64,000 bases of DNA from Celerinatantimonas yamalensis (GCF_046054155.1 NZ_JBEQCT010000010.1:30681-94680), one strand, 5' to 3'; positions 26,552-36,183 are shown, counted from the first letter of the stretch. Program-made: numbers and translations. Notes: generated from the sequence alone by a model not told the origin.

Positions 26552-27513
26552 TAGACTCCAGCTTGCAAAAGCGAGTGCATGTTAAAGGCACCAACGGGGA
26601 TCTGTTGATCGGTGACAAAGAGCCCATTAATCGATTTTTCTTTCATTAACTTTAAGGCATCAAACGCTAGCCAATCGGGCTCAAGTACTTTAGGATTGGC
26701 GGTCATGACTTGGCGAATCGGAGTCTGATGAATGTCGACTCGTTTATCTAACACGCGGCGCAGGTCACCATCGGTAAATACTCCGACAAGGCGTCCTTCG
26801 GTATCAATAACGCCAGTCATGCCAAGTCCTTTTTCGCTCATTTCCAGTAACGCTTCGCGAATCGTTTGTTCCAGTCCTACTAGCGGCATCTCATCACCAG
26901 TTAACATTATATCAGGGACGCTTAAAAGCAGTTTTTTACCCAGCGCCCCCCCTGGATGAGATAGGGCAAAATCATTGGCAGTGAAGCCGCGCGCTTGCAA
27001 GAGTGTTACAGCAATGGCATCGCCCATGGCCAATGCGGCGGTAGTACTAGCCGTAGGCGCTAAACCTAATGGACAAGCCTCGCGCTGCACATCGATATTT
27101 AAATGGATGTTAGCACCTCTGGCCATTGCTGAACCTGGATTACTGGTCATCGCAATGATTGGAACCTGTTGACGTTGTAGAACTGGATAAAGGGCTAATA
27201 TCTCATTAGACTCACCTGAGTTTGACAAGGCTAAGACGAGATCCCCGTGACTGATCATCCCTAAGTCGCCATGGCTGGCTTCTCCTGGATGGACAAAAAA
27301 AGCGGGTGTGCCAGTCGACGCTAATGTCGCGGCAATTTTCCGGCCAATATGCCCCGATTTGCCCATTCCTGTGACAATGACTTTTCCTTGACACTGCTCC
27401 AGTTGTTGACAAACGTCGATAAAATCTTGACCTAGATATTGGTGTAAATTCTTAACCGCTTTAGCTTCTAAGTCGATAACCTGCTGAGCGGCTTTAATAT
27501 AATCGAAACTCAC
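26548..27513 (-). CDS. kdsD: D-arabinose 5-phosphate isomerase KdsD
   Basis: This 321-residue protein has an N-terminal SIS isomerase domain (about 40-180, with VTGMGKSGHIGRKIAATLASTGTPAFFVHPGEASHGDLGM) and a pair of CBS domains (about 205-320). It converts ribulose-5-P to arabinose-5-P, the first step to Kdo. Conserved neighbours are yrbG upstream (26 bases) and kdsC downstream (overlap). Confidence 0.96.
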   Translation of the reverse strand: MSFDYIKAAQQVIDLEAKAVKNLHQYLGQDFIDVCQQLEQCQGKVIVTGMGKSGHIGRKIAATLASTGTPAFFVHPGEASHGDLGMISHGDLVLALSNSGESNEILALYPVLQRQQVPIIAMTSNPGSAMARGANIHLNIDVQREACPLGLAPTASTTAALAMGDAIAVTLLQARGFTANDFALSHPGGALGKKLLLSVPDIMLTGDEMPLVGLEQTIREALLEMSEKGLGMTGVIDTEGRLVGVFTDGDLRRVLDKRVDIHQTPIRQVMTANPKVLEPDWLAFDALKLMKEKSINGLFVTDQQIPVGAFNMHSLLQAGVY

Positions 27514-27539
27514 AATCGTTGCCTAATAAAGATGATCCA

Positions 27540-28514
27540 TTATAAAAATAATACGAGTTGATAGCTGATAAAGATAGCGACTAATCCTCCTCCCGCGGCG
27601 CGGGTGAGTCGATGGGGGCGAGTCAGTAAACTCAATCCTGCTAATAAGCCGCTGGTGGCTAACATCCACCAATAGTCGCGAGCAAAAGCCGCCGGATCAA
27701 CTTGACCGGGAGCGAGTGTGCCGCAAATCCCTAATACCACCAGTAAATTAAATATGTTTGAGCCAATGATATTTCCTAAAGCCAGATCATTCTCTTGCTT
27801 AATGACACTGACTATACAGGCGGCAAGCTCTGGCAAACTGGTGCCAACTGCAATAATGGTCAAACCAATTACCAGCTCACTAATGCCAAAATGACGAGCG
27901 ATATGACTGGCCGAATTCACTAGATAATGCGCACTCAGGGGTAATATTATCAAACCGAGTAGCAGCCAACACAATGCGTGAAAAGATTTAACCTGACTAG
28001 GAACTTCAGATTCAAATTGTTTCACTAGTTCATCGCCAGGTTGGTTTTGAGATGAACGTATATGTTGCCTTTGAGAGTGCCAAATTAAATATCCCATCAT
28101 CAACACGAACAAAAGCAATAAGATGCAGCCATCACTAAAACTTAATATGTTATCATGTAGCAAGTAGCCAGTTAACAATGTTGCAAGTAGCATCACTGGG
28201 AGTTCGCGTCGTAGCGTGGAACGACTAACCAATAAGGGTTTGAGCAGGGCGGTAATGCCCAATACGAGTGTCACATTGGTAATATTTGAGCCAATGGCGT
28301 TACCAACTGCTGTATCGAGCTGACCACCCAATGAGGCGGTTGTTGAAACCAATATTTCGGGTGCAGATGAGCCCATGGCAACGATGGTCAAACCGATGAC
28401 CATCGGTGAGATCCCAAAATTACGCGCAACGGCAGCTGCACCGAATACGAACCGGTCAGCGCTCCATACCAGAGCTGCAAAACTAGCTAAAAGAATAATT
28501 AGATCAACCCACAT
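27540..28514 (-). CDS. yrbG: Sodium/calcium exchanger-family protein YrbG
   Basis: This 324-residue membrane protein has two inverted Na_Ca_ex repeats of about five helices each. The alpha motifs are visible as VAMGSSAPEILVS near residue 48 and IAVGTSLPELAACI near 222, each paired with a downstream GNAIGSNITN or GNIIGSNIFN. A polar linker (about 145-165) separates the halves. It is likely a cation/Ca2+ antiporter; the physiological ion is unproven. It is the first gene of the minus-strand run and divergent from mlaF. Confidence 0.93.
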   Translation of the reverse strand: MWVDLIILLASFAALVWSADRFVFGAAAVARNFGISPMVIGLTIVAMGSSAPEILVSTTASLGGQLDTAVGNAIGSNITNVTLVLGITALLKPLLVSRSTLRRELPVMLLATLLTGYLLHDNILSFSDGCILLLLFVLMMGYLIWHSQRQHIRSSQNQPGDELVKQFESEVPSQVKSFHALCWLLLGLIILPLSAHYLVNSASHIARHFGISELVIGLTIIAVGTSLPELAACIVSVIKQENDLALGNIIGSNIFNLLVVLGICGTLAPGQVDPAAFARDYWWMLATSGLLAGLSLLTRPHRLTRAAGGGLVAIFISYQLVLFL

Positions 28515-28656
28515 AAATGTTGTTGCTTCGCCTTAATTTTTCTTCATTAAAGCTGCATTGTCGGTATTTTAAAGAGAAAAGGGAAGAGCAAGCTTGAGTC
28601 GATCTTGATGAACTCTTAGAATAACAGGCTTAACACCACCAATTAGGTATTCCATT

Positions 28657-29451
28657 ATGGCTGAAAATATTATTGAAGTCAGTGGGTTAACGTTCTCAAG
28701 AGGGGGGCGTAAGATCTTTGACGCTATTGACTTTCAGTTCCCTAAGGGAAAAATCACTGCGGTGATGGGTCCTAGTGGAACAGGGAAGACAACGCTGTTG
28801 AAGCTCTTGGGCGGGCAATTAACCCCTGAGGCTGGACAAGTGTTATTTGCAGGTGAAAATGTCCATCAACAGAGTCGCAAATCATTGTATCAATTGCGAA
28901 AACGAATGGGAATGTTGTTTCAAAGTGGTGCGTTATTTACGGATTTAAATGTATTTGATAACGTCGCTTTCCCTGTGCGAGAGCATGGCAACTTACCTGA
29001 TGATGTGTTGCATAATCTTGTCTTGATGAAATTAGAGGCGGTGGGATTACGCGGTGCAGCCCAGTTAATGCCCTCGGATCTATCAGGGGGAATGGCTCGA
29101 CGCGTGGCTTTAGCGCGAGCGATTGCTTTAGAACCTGAAGTGATCATGTATGATGAACCTTTTGTAGGCCAAGACCCAATTACAATGGGAGTCTTGATAA
29201 AACTGATTAGTCATTTAAATCAGTCGTTAAAATTAACATCTATAGTGGTTTCCCACGATGTTGAAGAAGTGCTAAGTATTGCAGACTATGTCTATGTGAT
29301 TGATCAAGGTAAAGTGTTAGCTCAGGGGGATGTCGCAAGTGTCAGACAAAGTGATAATCCACATTTGCAACAATTTTTACAAGGTCAAGCGGATGGCCCT
29401 GCTGCTTTCCACTATCCTGCGTCCCCTTATCTGGAGTCACTTAAAGTATGA
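28657..29451 (+). CDS. mlaF: Mla phospholipid transport ATPase MlaF
   Basis: This 264-residue ABC ATPase has Walker A GPSGTGKTTLLK near residue 38, signature LSGGMARR near 141, Walker B EVIMYDEPFVGQDP near 163 and the H-loop SHDVEEV near 203. It powers the MlaFEDB complex that moves phospholipids between the inner membrane and MlaC, maintaining outer-membrane asymmetry. It is the first gene of mlaFEDCB-ibaG-murA and overlaps mlaE by 4 bases. Confidence 0.97.
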   Translation: MAENIIEVSGLTFSRGGRKIFDAIDFQFPKGKITAVMGPSGTGKTTLLKLLGGQLTPEAGQVLFAGENVHQQSRKSLYQLRKRMGMLFQSGALFTDLNVFDNVAFPVREHGNLPDDVLHNLVLMKLEAVGLRGAAQLMPSDLSGGMARRVALARAIALEPEVIMYDEPFVGQDPITMGVLIKLISHLNQSLKLTSIVVSHDVEEVLSIADYVYVIDQGKVLAQGDVASVRQSDNPHLQQFLQGQADGPAAFHYPASPYLESLKV

Positions 29452-30227
29452 TCATTGCATCCATTGCTCAATTTGGCGCTTGGTTTATGTCCAAATTAGC
29501 AAGTTTTGGTCGAGCTGGTTTAATGCTGTCACAAGCTATTTTTGTCAAACCAGAGGCAAAACTTTGGCGTAACATCTGGCGACAGATTTATCCAGTGGGA
29601 GTCCAATCACTGGTGATCATTCTGGTCTCTGGGTTATTTATTGGCATGGTTTTGGCGCTGCAGGGCTACAATATCTTAGTTAAGTTTGGCGCTGAAACGA
29701 GCCTCGGGCCATTAGTTGCTTTGGCATTATTGCGTGAACTAGGGCCTGTTGTGACAGGATTGTTGTTTGCCGGACGGGCTGGCTCAGCATTAACGGCTGA
29801 AATTGGTTTGATGAAGGTTACCGAGCAGCTTAGTGGTATGGAAATGATGGCTGTTGACCCTTTAAAACGAGTGGTTGCACCTCGTTTTTGGGCGGGTGTG
29901 ATCAGTATGCCATTACTTGCTATGTTGTTTAACCTCGTTGGTATTTGGGGCGGTTATTTAGTTGGTGTCCGTTGGTTGGGCGTGGATGCTGGCAGTTTTT
30001 GGTCAATTATGCATGCCAATGTCAGCTTGTTTTCTGATATTGGTAACGGATTTATCAAAAGTATTGTTTTTGCGATAGCGGTGAGTTGGGTGGCTTTATT
30101 TAGTGGTTATGATGCCACCCCTACATCGCGAGGGATTAGTCAGGCGACGACTCGGTGTGTGGTGCGCTCATCATTATTAGTCCTCGGTTTAGACTTTATT
30201 TTAACAGCGTTAATGTTTGGAAGTTAA
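29448..30227 (+). CDS. mlaE: Mla phospholipid transport permease MlaE
   Basis: This 259-residue permease has the MlaE family's membrane helices, with VQSLVIILVSGLFIGMVLALQGYNIL near 50-75, LRELGPVVTGLLFAGRAGSALTAEIGLMKVTEQ near 94-126, and MEMMAVDPLKRVVAPRF. It forms the dimeric membrane core of the Mla inner-membrane complex. The start overlaps mlaF; mlaD begins 2 bases after the stop. Confidence 0.97.
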   Translation: MIIASIAQFGAWFMSKLASFGRAGLMLSQAIFVKPEAKLWRNIWRQIYPVGVQSLVIILVSGLFIGMVLALQGYNILVKFGAETSLGPLVALALLRELGPVVTGLLFAGRAGSALTAEIGLMKVTEQLSGMEMMAVDPLKRVVAPRFWAGVISMPLLAMLFNLVGIWGGYLVGVRWLGVDAGSFWSIMHANVSLFSDIGNGFIKSIVFAIAVSWVALFSGYDATPTSRGISQATTRCVVRSSLLVLGLDFILTALMFGS

Positions 30228-30229
30228 AC

Positions 30230-30709
30230 ATGAAAGTAGATAAAACAGAATTTGCTGTGGGAGCATTCCTGCTGTTAGGGGTTGTTGCCATTTTAGTTTT
30301 GGCCCTTCGGATCGCCGACAATAATCTCGCTAGTGAAGGAGCGAGTTACGAGGTATCTGCCAACTTTGATAATATTGGTGGCTTAAAAGTACGTTCACCT
30401 GTCAAAGTAGGTGGGGTGGTTGTGGGTCGAGTTGAGGCTATTAGCCTCAATCCGAAGACCTTTGAACCGCGAGTAACATTAACGTTGTATAAAAAATACG
30501 GTGATTTCCCAACCAACAGTTCGGCTCGGATTCTGACATCAGGATTATTAGGTGAGCAATATATTAGTATTCGTCCTGGTTTTAATATGCCAGGCGAAAA
30601 GCCGAGCAATCTAAAAAATGGTGATTCGATCGCTGACACCAAATCGGCCATTGTTCTAGAAGATTTGATTGGCCAATTCCTCTACTCATCAGGAAAAAGT
30701 AAGTCATGA
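30230..30709 (+). CDS. mlaD: Mla MCE-domain protein MlaD
   Basis: This 159-residue protein has one transmembrane helix (about residues 8-28) and one MCE domain (about 38-120, with ANFDNIGGLKVRSPVKVGGVVVGRVEAI and ILTSGLLGEQYISIRPG). MlaD hexamers form a ring with a hydrophobic pore above MlaE. I start it at the ATG at 30230; an in-frame upstream ATG at 30155 lies inside mlaE and would add a non-homologous extension. It is somewhat shorter than E. coli MlaD at the C-terminus. It overlaps mlaC by 4 bases. Confidence 0.96.
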   Translation: MKVDKTEFAVGAFLLLGVVAILVLALRIADNNLASEGASYEVSANFDNIGGLKVRSPVKVGGVVVGRVEAISLNPKTFEPRVTLTLYKKYGDFPTNSSARILTSGLLGEQYISIRPGFNMPGEKPSNLKNGDSIADTKSAIVLEDLIGQFLYSSGKSKS

Positions 30710-31377
30710 AAATATTACGAATGATTGGGGTTTCAATTGTTGTTGCATTGTTCTCGAGCATGGCTTTTGCCTTGCAGCCGGTTACAAACACGCCGACTCA
30801 AAACCCTTATAAAACGATGCAGCAAGTGATTGATCAGACCTTTCCAAAACTGAGCAAACTCAATGAAAATAACGCGCTTAATGAAGACACTGCGCGTCAA
30901 ATTATCGTTGAAGATGTGATGCCTTATCTTGATTACCGCTATGCCGCCTACATGGTTATTGGTCGGAATTTACCAAAGACCACAGCGGCGCAGCGTGAGC
31001 GCTTTGTGAAAGCTTTTTATACTTATTTAGTGAACACATATTCTCAAGCGTTAGGTAAATATAACCACCAAAAAATTGAGATTGAACCCCCTCGTCCCTA
31101 TCAAAATGAGCAGATCATGACTGTTCCTGCCAAAATTATTCAACCTGATGGCCCGGCAGTTCATGTTCAGTTTAAGTTCCGACGTCTGCAAGATAATAAA
31201 GGCTGGTTGGCATTTGATATGATCGCAGAAGGGGTCAGCTTGTTATCTACCAATCAATCAGAGGTGGGTGGATTGATCCAAAGTGACGGAATTGATGCTG
31301 TGTCTAAGATGCTTGAGAAACGCCAGTTGAAGGCCTCAAGCTCTAGTGTATTACCAAAGGTTTCCAGTAATGGCTAA
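30706..31377 (+). CDS. mlaC: Periplasmic phospholipid shuttle MlaC
   Basis: This 223-residue protein has a signal peptide (MKILRMIGVSIVVALFSSMAFA) and the MlaC/Ttg2D fold, with PYKTMQQVIDQTFPKL, YLDYRYAAYMVIG, FVKAFYTYLVNTYSQALGKY and WLAFDMIAEGVSLL. It carries lipid between the outer-membrane MlaA-porin complex and MlaFEDB. The start overlaps mlaD and the stop overlaps the mlaB start by 8 bases. Confidence 0.96.
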   Translation: MKILRMIGVSIVVALFSSMAFALQPVTNTPTQNPYKTMQQVIDQTFPKLSKLNENNALNEDTARQIIVEDVMPYLDYRYAAYMVIGRNLPKTTAAQRERFVKAFYTYLVNTYSQALGKYNHQKIEIEPPRPYQNEQIMTVPAKIIQPDGPAVHVQFKFRRLQDNKGWLAFDMIAEGVSLLSTNQSEVGGLIQSDGIDAVSKMLEKRQLKASSSSVLPKVSSNG

Positions 31378-31660
31378 TTCAGGGTTTTTTGAATGTAAAA
31401 GTGATGGGGTCATTGCTTTTCAAGGCGATTGGACCATGGCGATGATCGCGGATATTTGGCCACAATTATTGGCACAAAAATTTGAGTGCGCCGATTTTTC
31501 TCAAATAAGCCAAATTGACTCTGCTGGTTTAGCCGCTATCATCACCGCTTTGATGAAGAATCAGCAAGCAACGACCATTAATATTCGTCATTGCCCTGAT
31601 TCAATTCGACCTTTGATCGCGCTTTATGGATTAGAGCCTTATCTTGCTCATTCCAGTTAA
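31370..31660 (+). CDS. mlaB: STAS-domain protein MlaB
   Basis: This 96-residue STAS-domain protein has VIAFQGDWTM near the N-terminus and the typical core strand ECADFSQISQIDSAGLAAIITALMK, where the Ser of STAS domains is seen. MlaB binds MlaF and stabilises the transporter. I chose the ATG at 31370, overlapping the mlaC stop, over an in-frame ATG at 31346, for agreement with the family N-terminus. Confidence 0.92.
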   Translation: MANSGFFECKSDGVIAFQGDWTMAMIADIWPQLLAQKFECADFSQISQIDSAGLAAIITALMKNQQATTINIRHCPDSIRPLIALYGLEPYLAHSS

Positions 31661-31688
31661 ACCGGTTTCATTGCGGAGTAACAGCTAT

Positions 31689-31946
31689 ATGCAACCAAAA
31701 CAGATTGAACAACTTTTACAAACCGCTTTAACGCTTGATGAGCTTCATATTCGTGGCGAAGATAGTCATTTTGAAGTTGTTGCAGTGGGCGAGCTTTTTG
31801 ATGGATTGTCACGTGTCAAAAAACAACAAATTATTTATAAGCCATTGGCTGAGCTCATTGCAGATAATAGTATCCATGCATTGTCGATTAAGACCTATAC
31901 ACCAGCTGAATGGGAAAAAGCCAAAAAATTCGGTCAACCCATTTAG
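31689..31946 (+). CDS. ibaG: BolA-family protein IbaG
   Basis: This 85-residue BolA-like protein contains the sequence HIRGEDSHFEVVAVGELFDGLSRVKKQQIIYKPL, matching IbaG (YrbA) with its conserved Cys position occupied by Gly or absent and the invariant C-terminal His retained in NSIHALSIKTYTP. BolA proteins partner monothiol glutaredoxins in Fe-S trafficking. The ATG at 31689 is preceded by GGAG. It lies between mlaB and murA, the usual place. Confidence 0.92.
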   Translation: MQPKQIEQLLQTALTLDELHIRGEDSHFEVVAVGELFDGLSRVKKQQIIYKPLAELIADNSIHALSIKTYTPAEWEKAKKFGQPI

Positions 31947-31961
31947 TATGAGAGGTATTTA

Positions 31962-33227
31962 ATGGATAAGTTTGTGATTCAAGGGCAATGTCAACTCAAT
32001 GGCAATGTCACTATATCCGGTGCCAAAAATGCGGCATTACCGATTGTTTTTGCGACGCTACTCAGCGAAAAAACAGTCACGATTACTAATGTTCCTCATT
32101 TGAAAGATATCTGTACCAGTTGCGAGATCCTGAAAGTAACTGGTCGCACGCTGCATTACGCTGACAATCAGCTAACCGTCGAAGCGGGTCAAGCCAGTGC
32201 ATTTGAAGCCCCGTATGATCTGGTAAAAACCATGCGCGCTTCAATTTTAGCATTAGGGCCTCTTTTAGCCCGCTATAGTCAAGCCCGGGTGTCACTTCCA
32301 GGAGGGTGTGCGATTGGTGCTCGTCCGGTCGATCTGCACATCCACGGTCTGCAGCAGATGGGCGCTGAAATAAAGGTAGAAGATGGTTATATTAATGCGC
32401 ATGTGAATGGTCGCCTAAAAGGGGCCCACATCCTGATGGATATTGTCAGTGTTACGGGGACCGAAAATTTGATGATGGCCGCCGTGTTAGCCGAAGGGCA
32501 AACTGTCATCGAAAATGCAGCGCGGGAACCAGAAGTTGTTGATCTTGCTAACTTCTTAATTACGTTAGGCGCACAAATCCAAGGTGTTGGCACTGATACG
32601 TTAATAATTAGTGGTGTCGATGAGCTTCACGGTGGGCAGTATCAAGTACTCCCCGATCGAATTGAAACAGGGACATTTTTGGTGGCGGCTGCCGTTACGG
32701 GTGGATATGTCCGTTGTTTGGGCGCTGACCCCTCTTGTTTAGAAGCGGTTATATTAAAATTGCGTGAAGCTGGGGCACAAGTTACCACTGGTGATGATTG
32801 GGTTGAGCTGGATATGCGCGGACGTAAGCTTAAAGCTGTGAATATCAAAACGGCGCCTCATCCAGCATTTCCAACCGATATGCAAGCGCAGTTTACACTG
32901 CTAAATGTCGTTGGTCAGGGATGTGGACGGGTCACCGAGACGATTTTCGAAAATCGATTTATGCATGTGCCAGAGCTGATTCGAATGGGGGCGGAGATCA
33001 CCCTTGAAGGAAATACGGCTATTTGTCATCCATGTGGACGTTTAACGGGCGCTGCGGTTATGGCGACTGATCTGCGCGCCTCAGCTAGTCTAGTGATTGC
33101 TGGGTTGGTCGCGGAACATGAAACAATCGTTGAGCGAATTTATCATATCGACCGAGGGTATGAACAAATTGAGCGCAAACTCAGGGCGCTTGGCGCAACC
33201 ATTGAGCGTGTTAGTGAATCAAGCTAA
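31962..33227 (+). CDS. murA: UDP-N-acetylglucosamine 1-carboxyvinyltransferase MurA
   Basis: This 421-residue enzyme performs the first committed step of peptidoglycan synthesis, transferring enolpyruvate from PEP to UDP-GlcNAc. Visible are the N-terminal GAKNAALPI, the active-site loop with Cys116 (LPGGCAIGARPVDLHIHG), and FPTDMQAQFTLL. With Cys in the loop, the fosfomycin target residue is retained. A GAGG site precedes the ATG. It ends the mla operon at a strong terminator. Confidence 0.98.
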   Translation: MDKFVIQGQCQLNGNVTISGAKNAALPIVFATLLSEKTVTITNVPHLKDICTSCEILKVTGRTLHYADNQLTVEAGQASAFEAPYDLVKTMRASILALGPLLARYSQARVSLPGGCAIGARPVDLHIHGLQQMGAEIKVEDGYINAHVNGRLKGAHILMDIVSVTGTENLMMAAVLAEGQTVIENAAREPEVVDLANFLITLGAQIQGVGTDTLIISGVDELHGGQYQVLPDRIETGTFLVAAAVTGGYVRCLGADPSCLEAVILKLREAGAQVTTGDDWVELDMRGRKLKAVNIKTAPHPAFPTDMQAQFTLLNVVGQGCGRVTETIFENRFMHVPELIRMGAEITLEGNTAICHPCGRLTGAAVMATDLRASASLVIAGLVAEHETIVERIYHIDRGYEQIERKLRALGATIERVSESS

Positions 33228-33243
33228 TACATTATAAAGAAAT

Positions 33244-33269
33244 AAAAAACCGCCAAATGGCGGTTTTTT
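33244..33269. terminator. Bidirectional terminator murA / degS
   Basis: Stem of 11 bp (six A residues plus CCGCC at 33244-33254, and GGCGG plus six T residues at 33259-33269) with loop AAAT. It reads as a terminator on both strands and sits between the stops of convergent murA and degS. Confidence 0.92.
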
Positions 33270-33275
33270 ATTGGC

Positions 33276-34376
33276 TCAGTGAGCTACAGGTGGGTGAGCA
33301 ATTTTTAGCTCCACTACGTCTACTTTCAGCTGCTTTGGCTGACCATCTCGAATAATCGAGAGTGTCATCACACTACCAGGGCGACGCTCGGCCACGTAAT
33401 CCATAGCATTTTTGACTGAATCGACCTTTTTACTATTCATTTTAACAATAATATCATGGGCCTTTAAGCCTGCTTTGCCCGCGGGCCCATTTGGATCAAC
33501 TTTTTCAACATATAGTCCCTGATGACCGCTGAAATGAGCTTGTGTAAGTAACTGAGTATTAACATGATCGACATCGATAGCATCAACACCGACATAACCG
33601 CGCACGACTTTGCCATAACGGATTAAGCTAGCCATGATACGTTTGGCTAATGGGTAGGGAATAGCAAAACTGATCCCATAGGTTTCACTATTTTGTCCTA
33701 AATGATAAGCCGCAGTGTTAATCCCCACTAATTGGCCAAGAGTATTGACCAGCGCCCCACCAGAGTTGCCTTTATTAATCGCTGCATCTGTTTGTAAAAA
33801 GTCTTGACGCCCTGTGGCACTCATCCCACTGCGACCGGTGGCAGATATAATGCCTTGCGTTACGGTCTGTCCAACGTTATAGGGATTACCGATAGCAAGC
33901 ACTACATCGCCTACTTGGATGTGTGGATCCGATGAAAGAGGGATCACGGGTAGCGGTGTTGAACCTGCATCAATTTTCAAGACCGCCAAATCGGTAATGG
34001 CATCACTGCCGACAAGTTCAGCAATAAATACTCGGCCATCTTGCAGAGCAACAATAATCTGATCGGCATCCGCGATGACATGCATGTTGGTAAGAATATA
34101 GCCTTGTTTATTCATAATCACCCCAGAGCCAAGACCTTCGCTGGTAATGGTCGGTTTTTTATGGCTAAGGTGACTATCACTGTAGCTGCGGGTGTAGATA
34201 TTGACTACCGCTGGGGCTGCGCGGCGAGCCGCGTTGGCGAAACTCAGTGGTTTTTCTACCGATGACTGCGGCCAATGCAATAATGAGTTATTTTGCTTGA
34301 GGATCGGAAACACTAATAAAAAGACAACGGCCATGGTTAATCCCAAAGCAATTGATTTAAGCAGGTATTTCAGCAT
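33276..34376 (-). CDS. degS: Periplasmic stress-sensor protease DegS
   Basis: This 366-residue HtrA-family protease has an uncleaved N-terminal membrane anchor (about residues 6-26), a trypsin-like domain with triad His99 (TNMHVIAD), Asp129 (TDLAVLKID) and Ser205 (NKGNSGGALV), and one PDZ domain (about 260-350). DegS cuts RseA when misfolded porin C-termini bind its PDZ, starting the sigma-E response. The single PDZ and anchor distinguish it from degQ upstream. It is a little longer than E. coli DegS because of a 10-residue tail. Confidence 0.94.
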   Translation of the reverse strand: MLKYLLKSIALGLTMAVVFLLVFPILKQNNSLLHWPQSSVEKPLSFANAARRAAPAVVNIYTRSYSDSHLSHKKPTITSEGLGSGVIMNKQGYILTNMHVIADADQIIVALQDGRVFIAELVGSDAITDLAVLKIDAGSTPLPVIPLSSDPHIQVGDVVLAIGNPYNVGQTVTQGIISATGRSGMSATGRQDFLQTDAAINKGNSGGALVNTLGQLVGINTAAYHLGQNSETYGISFAIPYPLAKRIMASLIRYGKVVRGYVGVDAIDVDHVNTQLLTQAHFSGHQGLYVEKVDPNGPAGKAGLKAHDIIVKMNSKKVDSVKNAMDYVAERRPGSVMTLSIIRDGQPKQLKVDVVELKIAHPPVAH

Positions 34377-34452
34377 AGCAGACAGACCCTTACAGCATAG
34401 TTAATATATGAATAGCTTAGCATGGAGGGATTTAAGCTGGCTATGTAGGTGT

Positions 34453-34479
34453 TAATAAAAGGGCCACAGACGTGACCCT
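34453..34479 (-). terminator. Rho-independent terminator of degQ
   Basis: On the minus strand, AGGGTCAC (34479-34472) pairs with GTGGCCCT (34467-34460) around loop GTCT, with one G-U pair. A TTTTATT run follows (34459-34453). It lies 19 bases after the degQ stop, so degS probably has its own promoter. Confidence 0.7.
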
Positions 34480-34497
34480 AGTAGGTATTTTCGAGGT

Positions 34498-35868
34498 TTA
34501 ATTAAAGACTAAATAGAGCTCTGTGTCGCCTCGTTTAATATTAAGTGCTAGGACATCCGGTTTATGGCTGAGCACTTTGCGCAGCTCACTCAAATTATGC
34601 ACTCTGACTTTATTGACCCCAATGATCACATCGCCTTTTTTCATTCCACTAGCAGCTGCTAGGCTGTTAGGCTCAACAGTTGTCACTTCAACACCTTTCA
34701 TTGGTGCATTGCTGGCCGTATTATTAAAGGTTGCACCTTGCAGCGCTTTGCTGATGCTGTCTGCCGCAATTTTTTGTTCGGTCGGACGTTGTAATACAGC
34801 GGTAACTTGTTGTTTTTTACCATCGCGTACAAGGCCAAGTTTTATTGTGGTTCCAGCGCCTTCGGTAGCAATGCGGGCACGCAATTCAGAGAAGTTATCA
34901 ACTGCTTTACCATTAATAGAAATAATAATATCGCCTGGTTTTAAACCTGCTTTTGCCGCCGCTGATTTAGGCATCACCTGATTGATAAACGCGCCATGTT
35001 GGATCTCACTGCCAAACGCTTTGGCTAAATCAGGTGTGAGGTTGCCTCCTGTTACACCTAGCATACCACGACGAACTTCGCCATATTTAAGCAGTTGGTG
35101 AACGATGTTTTCTACCATATCTGATGGGATGGCAAAGCCAATCCCAATGTTTCCACCACCAGGCGCTAAGATAGCCGTATTGATCCCAATAAGTTGCCCT
35201 TTTAAGTTCACCAGCGCGCCGCCTGAGTTGCCCTTATTGATGGCTGCATCAGTTTGAATAAAGTTCTCATAGCCTTCGATATTCAAACCACTACGCCCTA
35301 GGGCACTGATGATCCCTGATGTAACGGTTTGGCCTAAGCCAAATGGGTTGCCAACAGCAAGCGCAAAATCACCTACTTTTAGGTCGTCGGAATTAGCAAT
35401 GCTGATTTGTTGCAGGTTTTTTGCATTGATTTGCAATAATGCAATATCGGACATCGGATCGGTTCCGATGACTTTCGCTTTATACTGGTTGCCATTTTGC
35501 AACGTTACTTCAATCTTATCGGCATTCTTAATAACATGATTGTTTGTAACGATATACCCTTTTTGGGAATTAATAATAACCCCTGAGCCTAGCCCTTCAA
35601 ATGGTGTTTTTTGCGGGCCTTGTTGCATCTGTGGTTGTTGCCCAAAAAAGAATTGAAATAGTTCTGGAGCTTGTGCGTTAGTCATCATTTCGCCAGCAAC
35701 GGAAATACTGACGACAGCGTTTGAAACTTTAGAAACAATAGGTGCCAAACTTGGCATTTGCTGGCCTTCCACCGCTTTGGGTAGTTCCGCAAATGCTGCA
35801 GGGCTAGTCGATAATCCCAATGTTAGAGCTAAGGCAATTGGGGCAAGGCCCATAGTCAACTTCTTCAT
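34498..35868 (-). CDS. degQ: Periplasmic serine protease/chaperone DegQ (HtrA family)
   Basis: This 456-residue protein has a signal peptide (MKKLTMGLAPIALALTLGLS, then TSPAAFA), protease domain with His111, Asp141 and Ser215 (NKGNSGGALV), and two PDZ domains (about 260-350 and 370-450). The LA loop is short (FFFGQQPQMQQGPQ), which favours DegQ over DegP, and pairing with degS is the usual degQ-degS arrangement. It degrades and holds misfolded envelope proteins. I start at the ATG at 35868, with AGAGGAG upstream, rather than at an in-frame start at 35898. Confidence 0.94.
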   Translation of the reverse strand: MKKLTMGLAPIALALTLGLSTSPAAFAELPKAVEGQQMPSLAPIVSKVSNAVVSISVAGEMMTNAQAPELFQFFFGQQPQMQQGPQKTPFEGLGSGVIINSQKGYIVTNNHVIKNADKIEVTLQNGNQYKAKVIGTDPMSDIALLQINAKNLQQISIANSDDLKVGDFALAVGNPFGLGQTVTSGIISALGRSGLNIEGYENFIQTDAAINKGNSGGALVNLKGQLIGINTAILAPGGGNIGIGFAIPSDMVENIVHQLLKYGEVRRGMLGVTGGNLTPDLAKAFGSEIQHGAFINQVMPKSAAAKAGLKPGDIIISINGKAVDNFSELRARIATEGAGTTIKLGLVRDGKKQQVTAVLQRPTEQKIAADSISKALQGATFNNTASNAPMKGVEVTTVEPNSLAAASGMKKGDVIIGVNKVRVHNLSELRKVLSHKPDVLALNIKRGDTELYLVFN

Positions 35869-36183
35869 ATTAAGAGCGCTCCTCTTTGAATAAACCACTT
35901 AATTATTGGGGCATACTATTTTCTTTACACAGCGTTTTGACCGAGCGAACAGTTATTGGTTCCCGACCAAGACACAATATTGACTGGATAGTCTCTTACA
36001 TAGTCATATTGCAGATACCCATGATGTGGGTCATTTAATCATCGTGTGATGACTTGCTGCGATAGATTATCCTACCTTAATCAGCGAGATAGAGGTGAAG
36101 ATTTACATAAAATGACTTAACTATACAACTTCCCTGTCTCAATCAGAATGCAATATCATCACTGTTTATTCATGATATGGGAT
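35869..36183. other. Intergenic region upstream of degQ (315 bp)
   Basis: No ORF of note. It contains small inverted repeats, ACCCA/TGGGT at 36017-36031 and TCATC/GATGA just after it, and presumably the degQ promoter. No confident sigma-E promoter was picked by eye. Confidence 0.4.

Noticed and set aside
34523..34981. A 152-codon plus-strand ORF
   Set aside because: It is antisense to the PDZ region of degQ; it is low-complexity with no ribosome-binding site.
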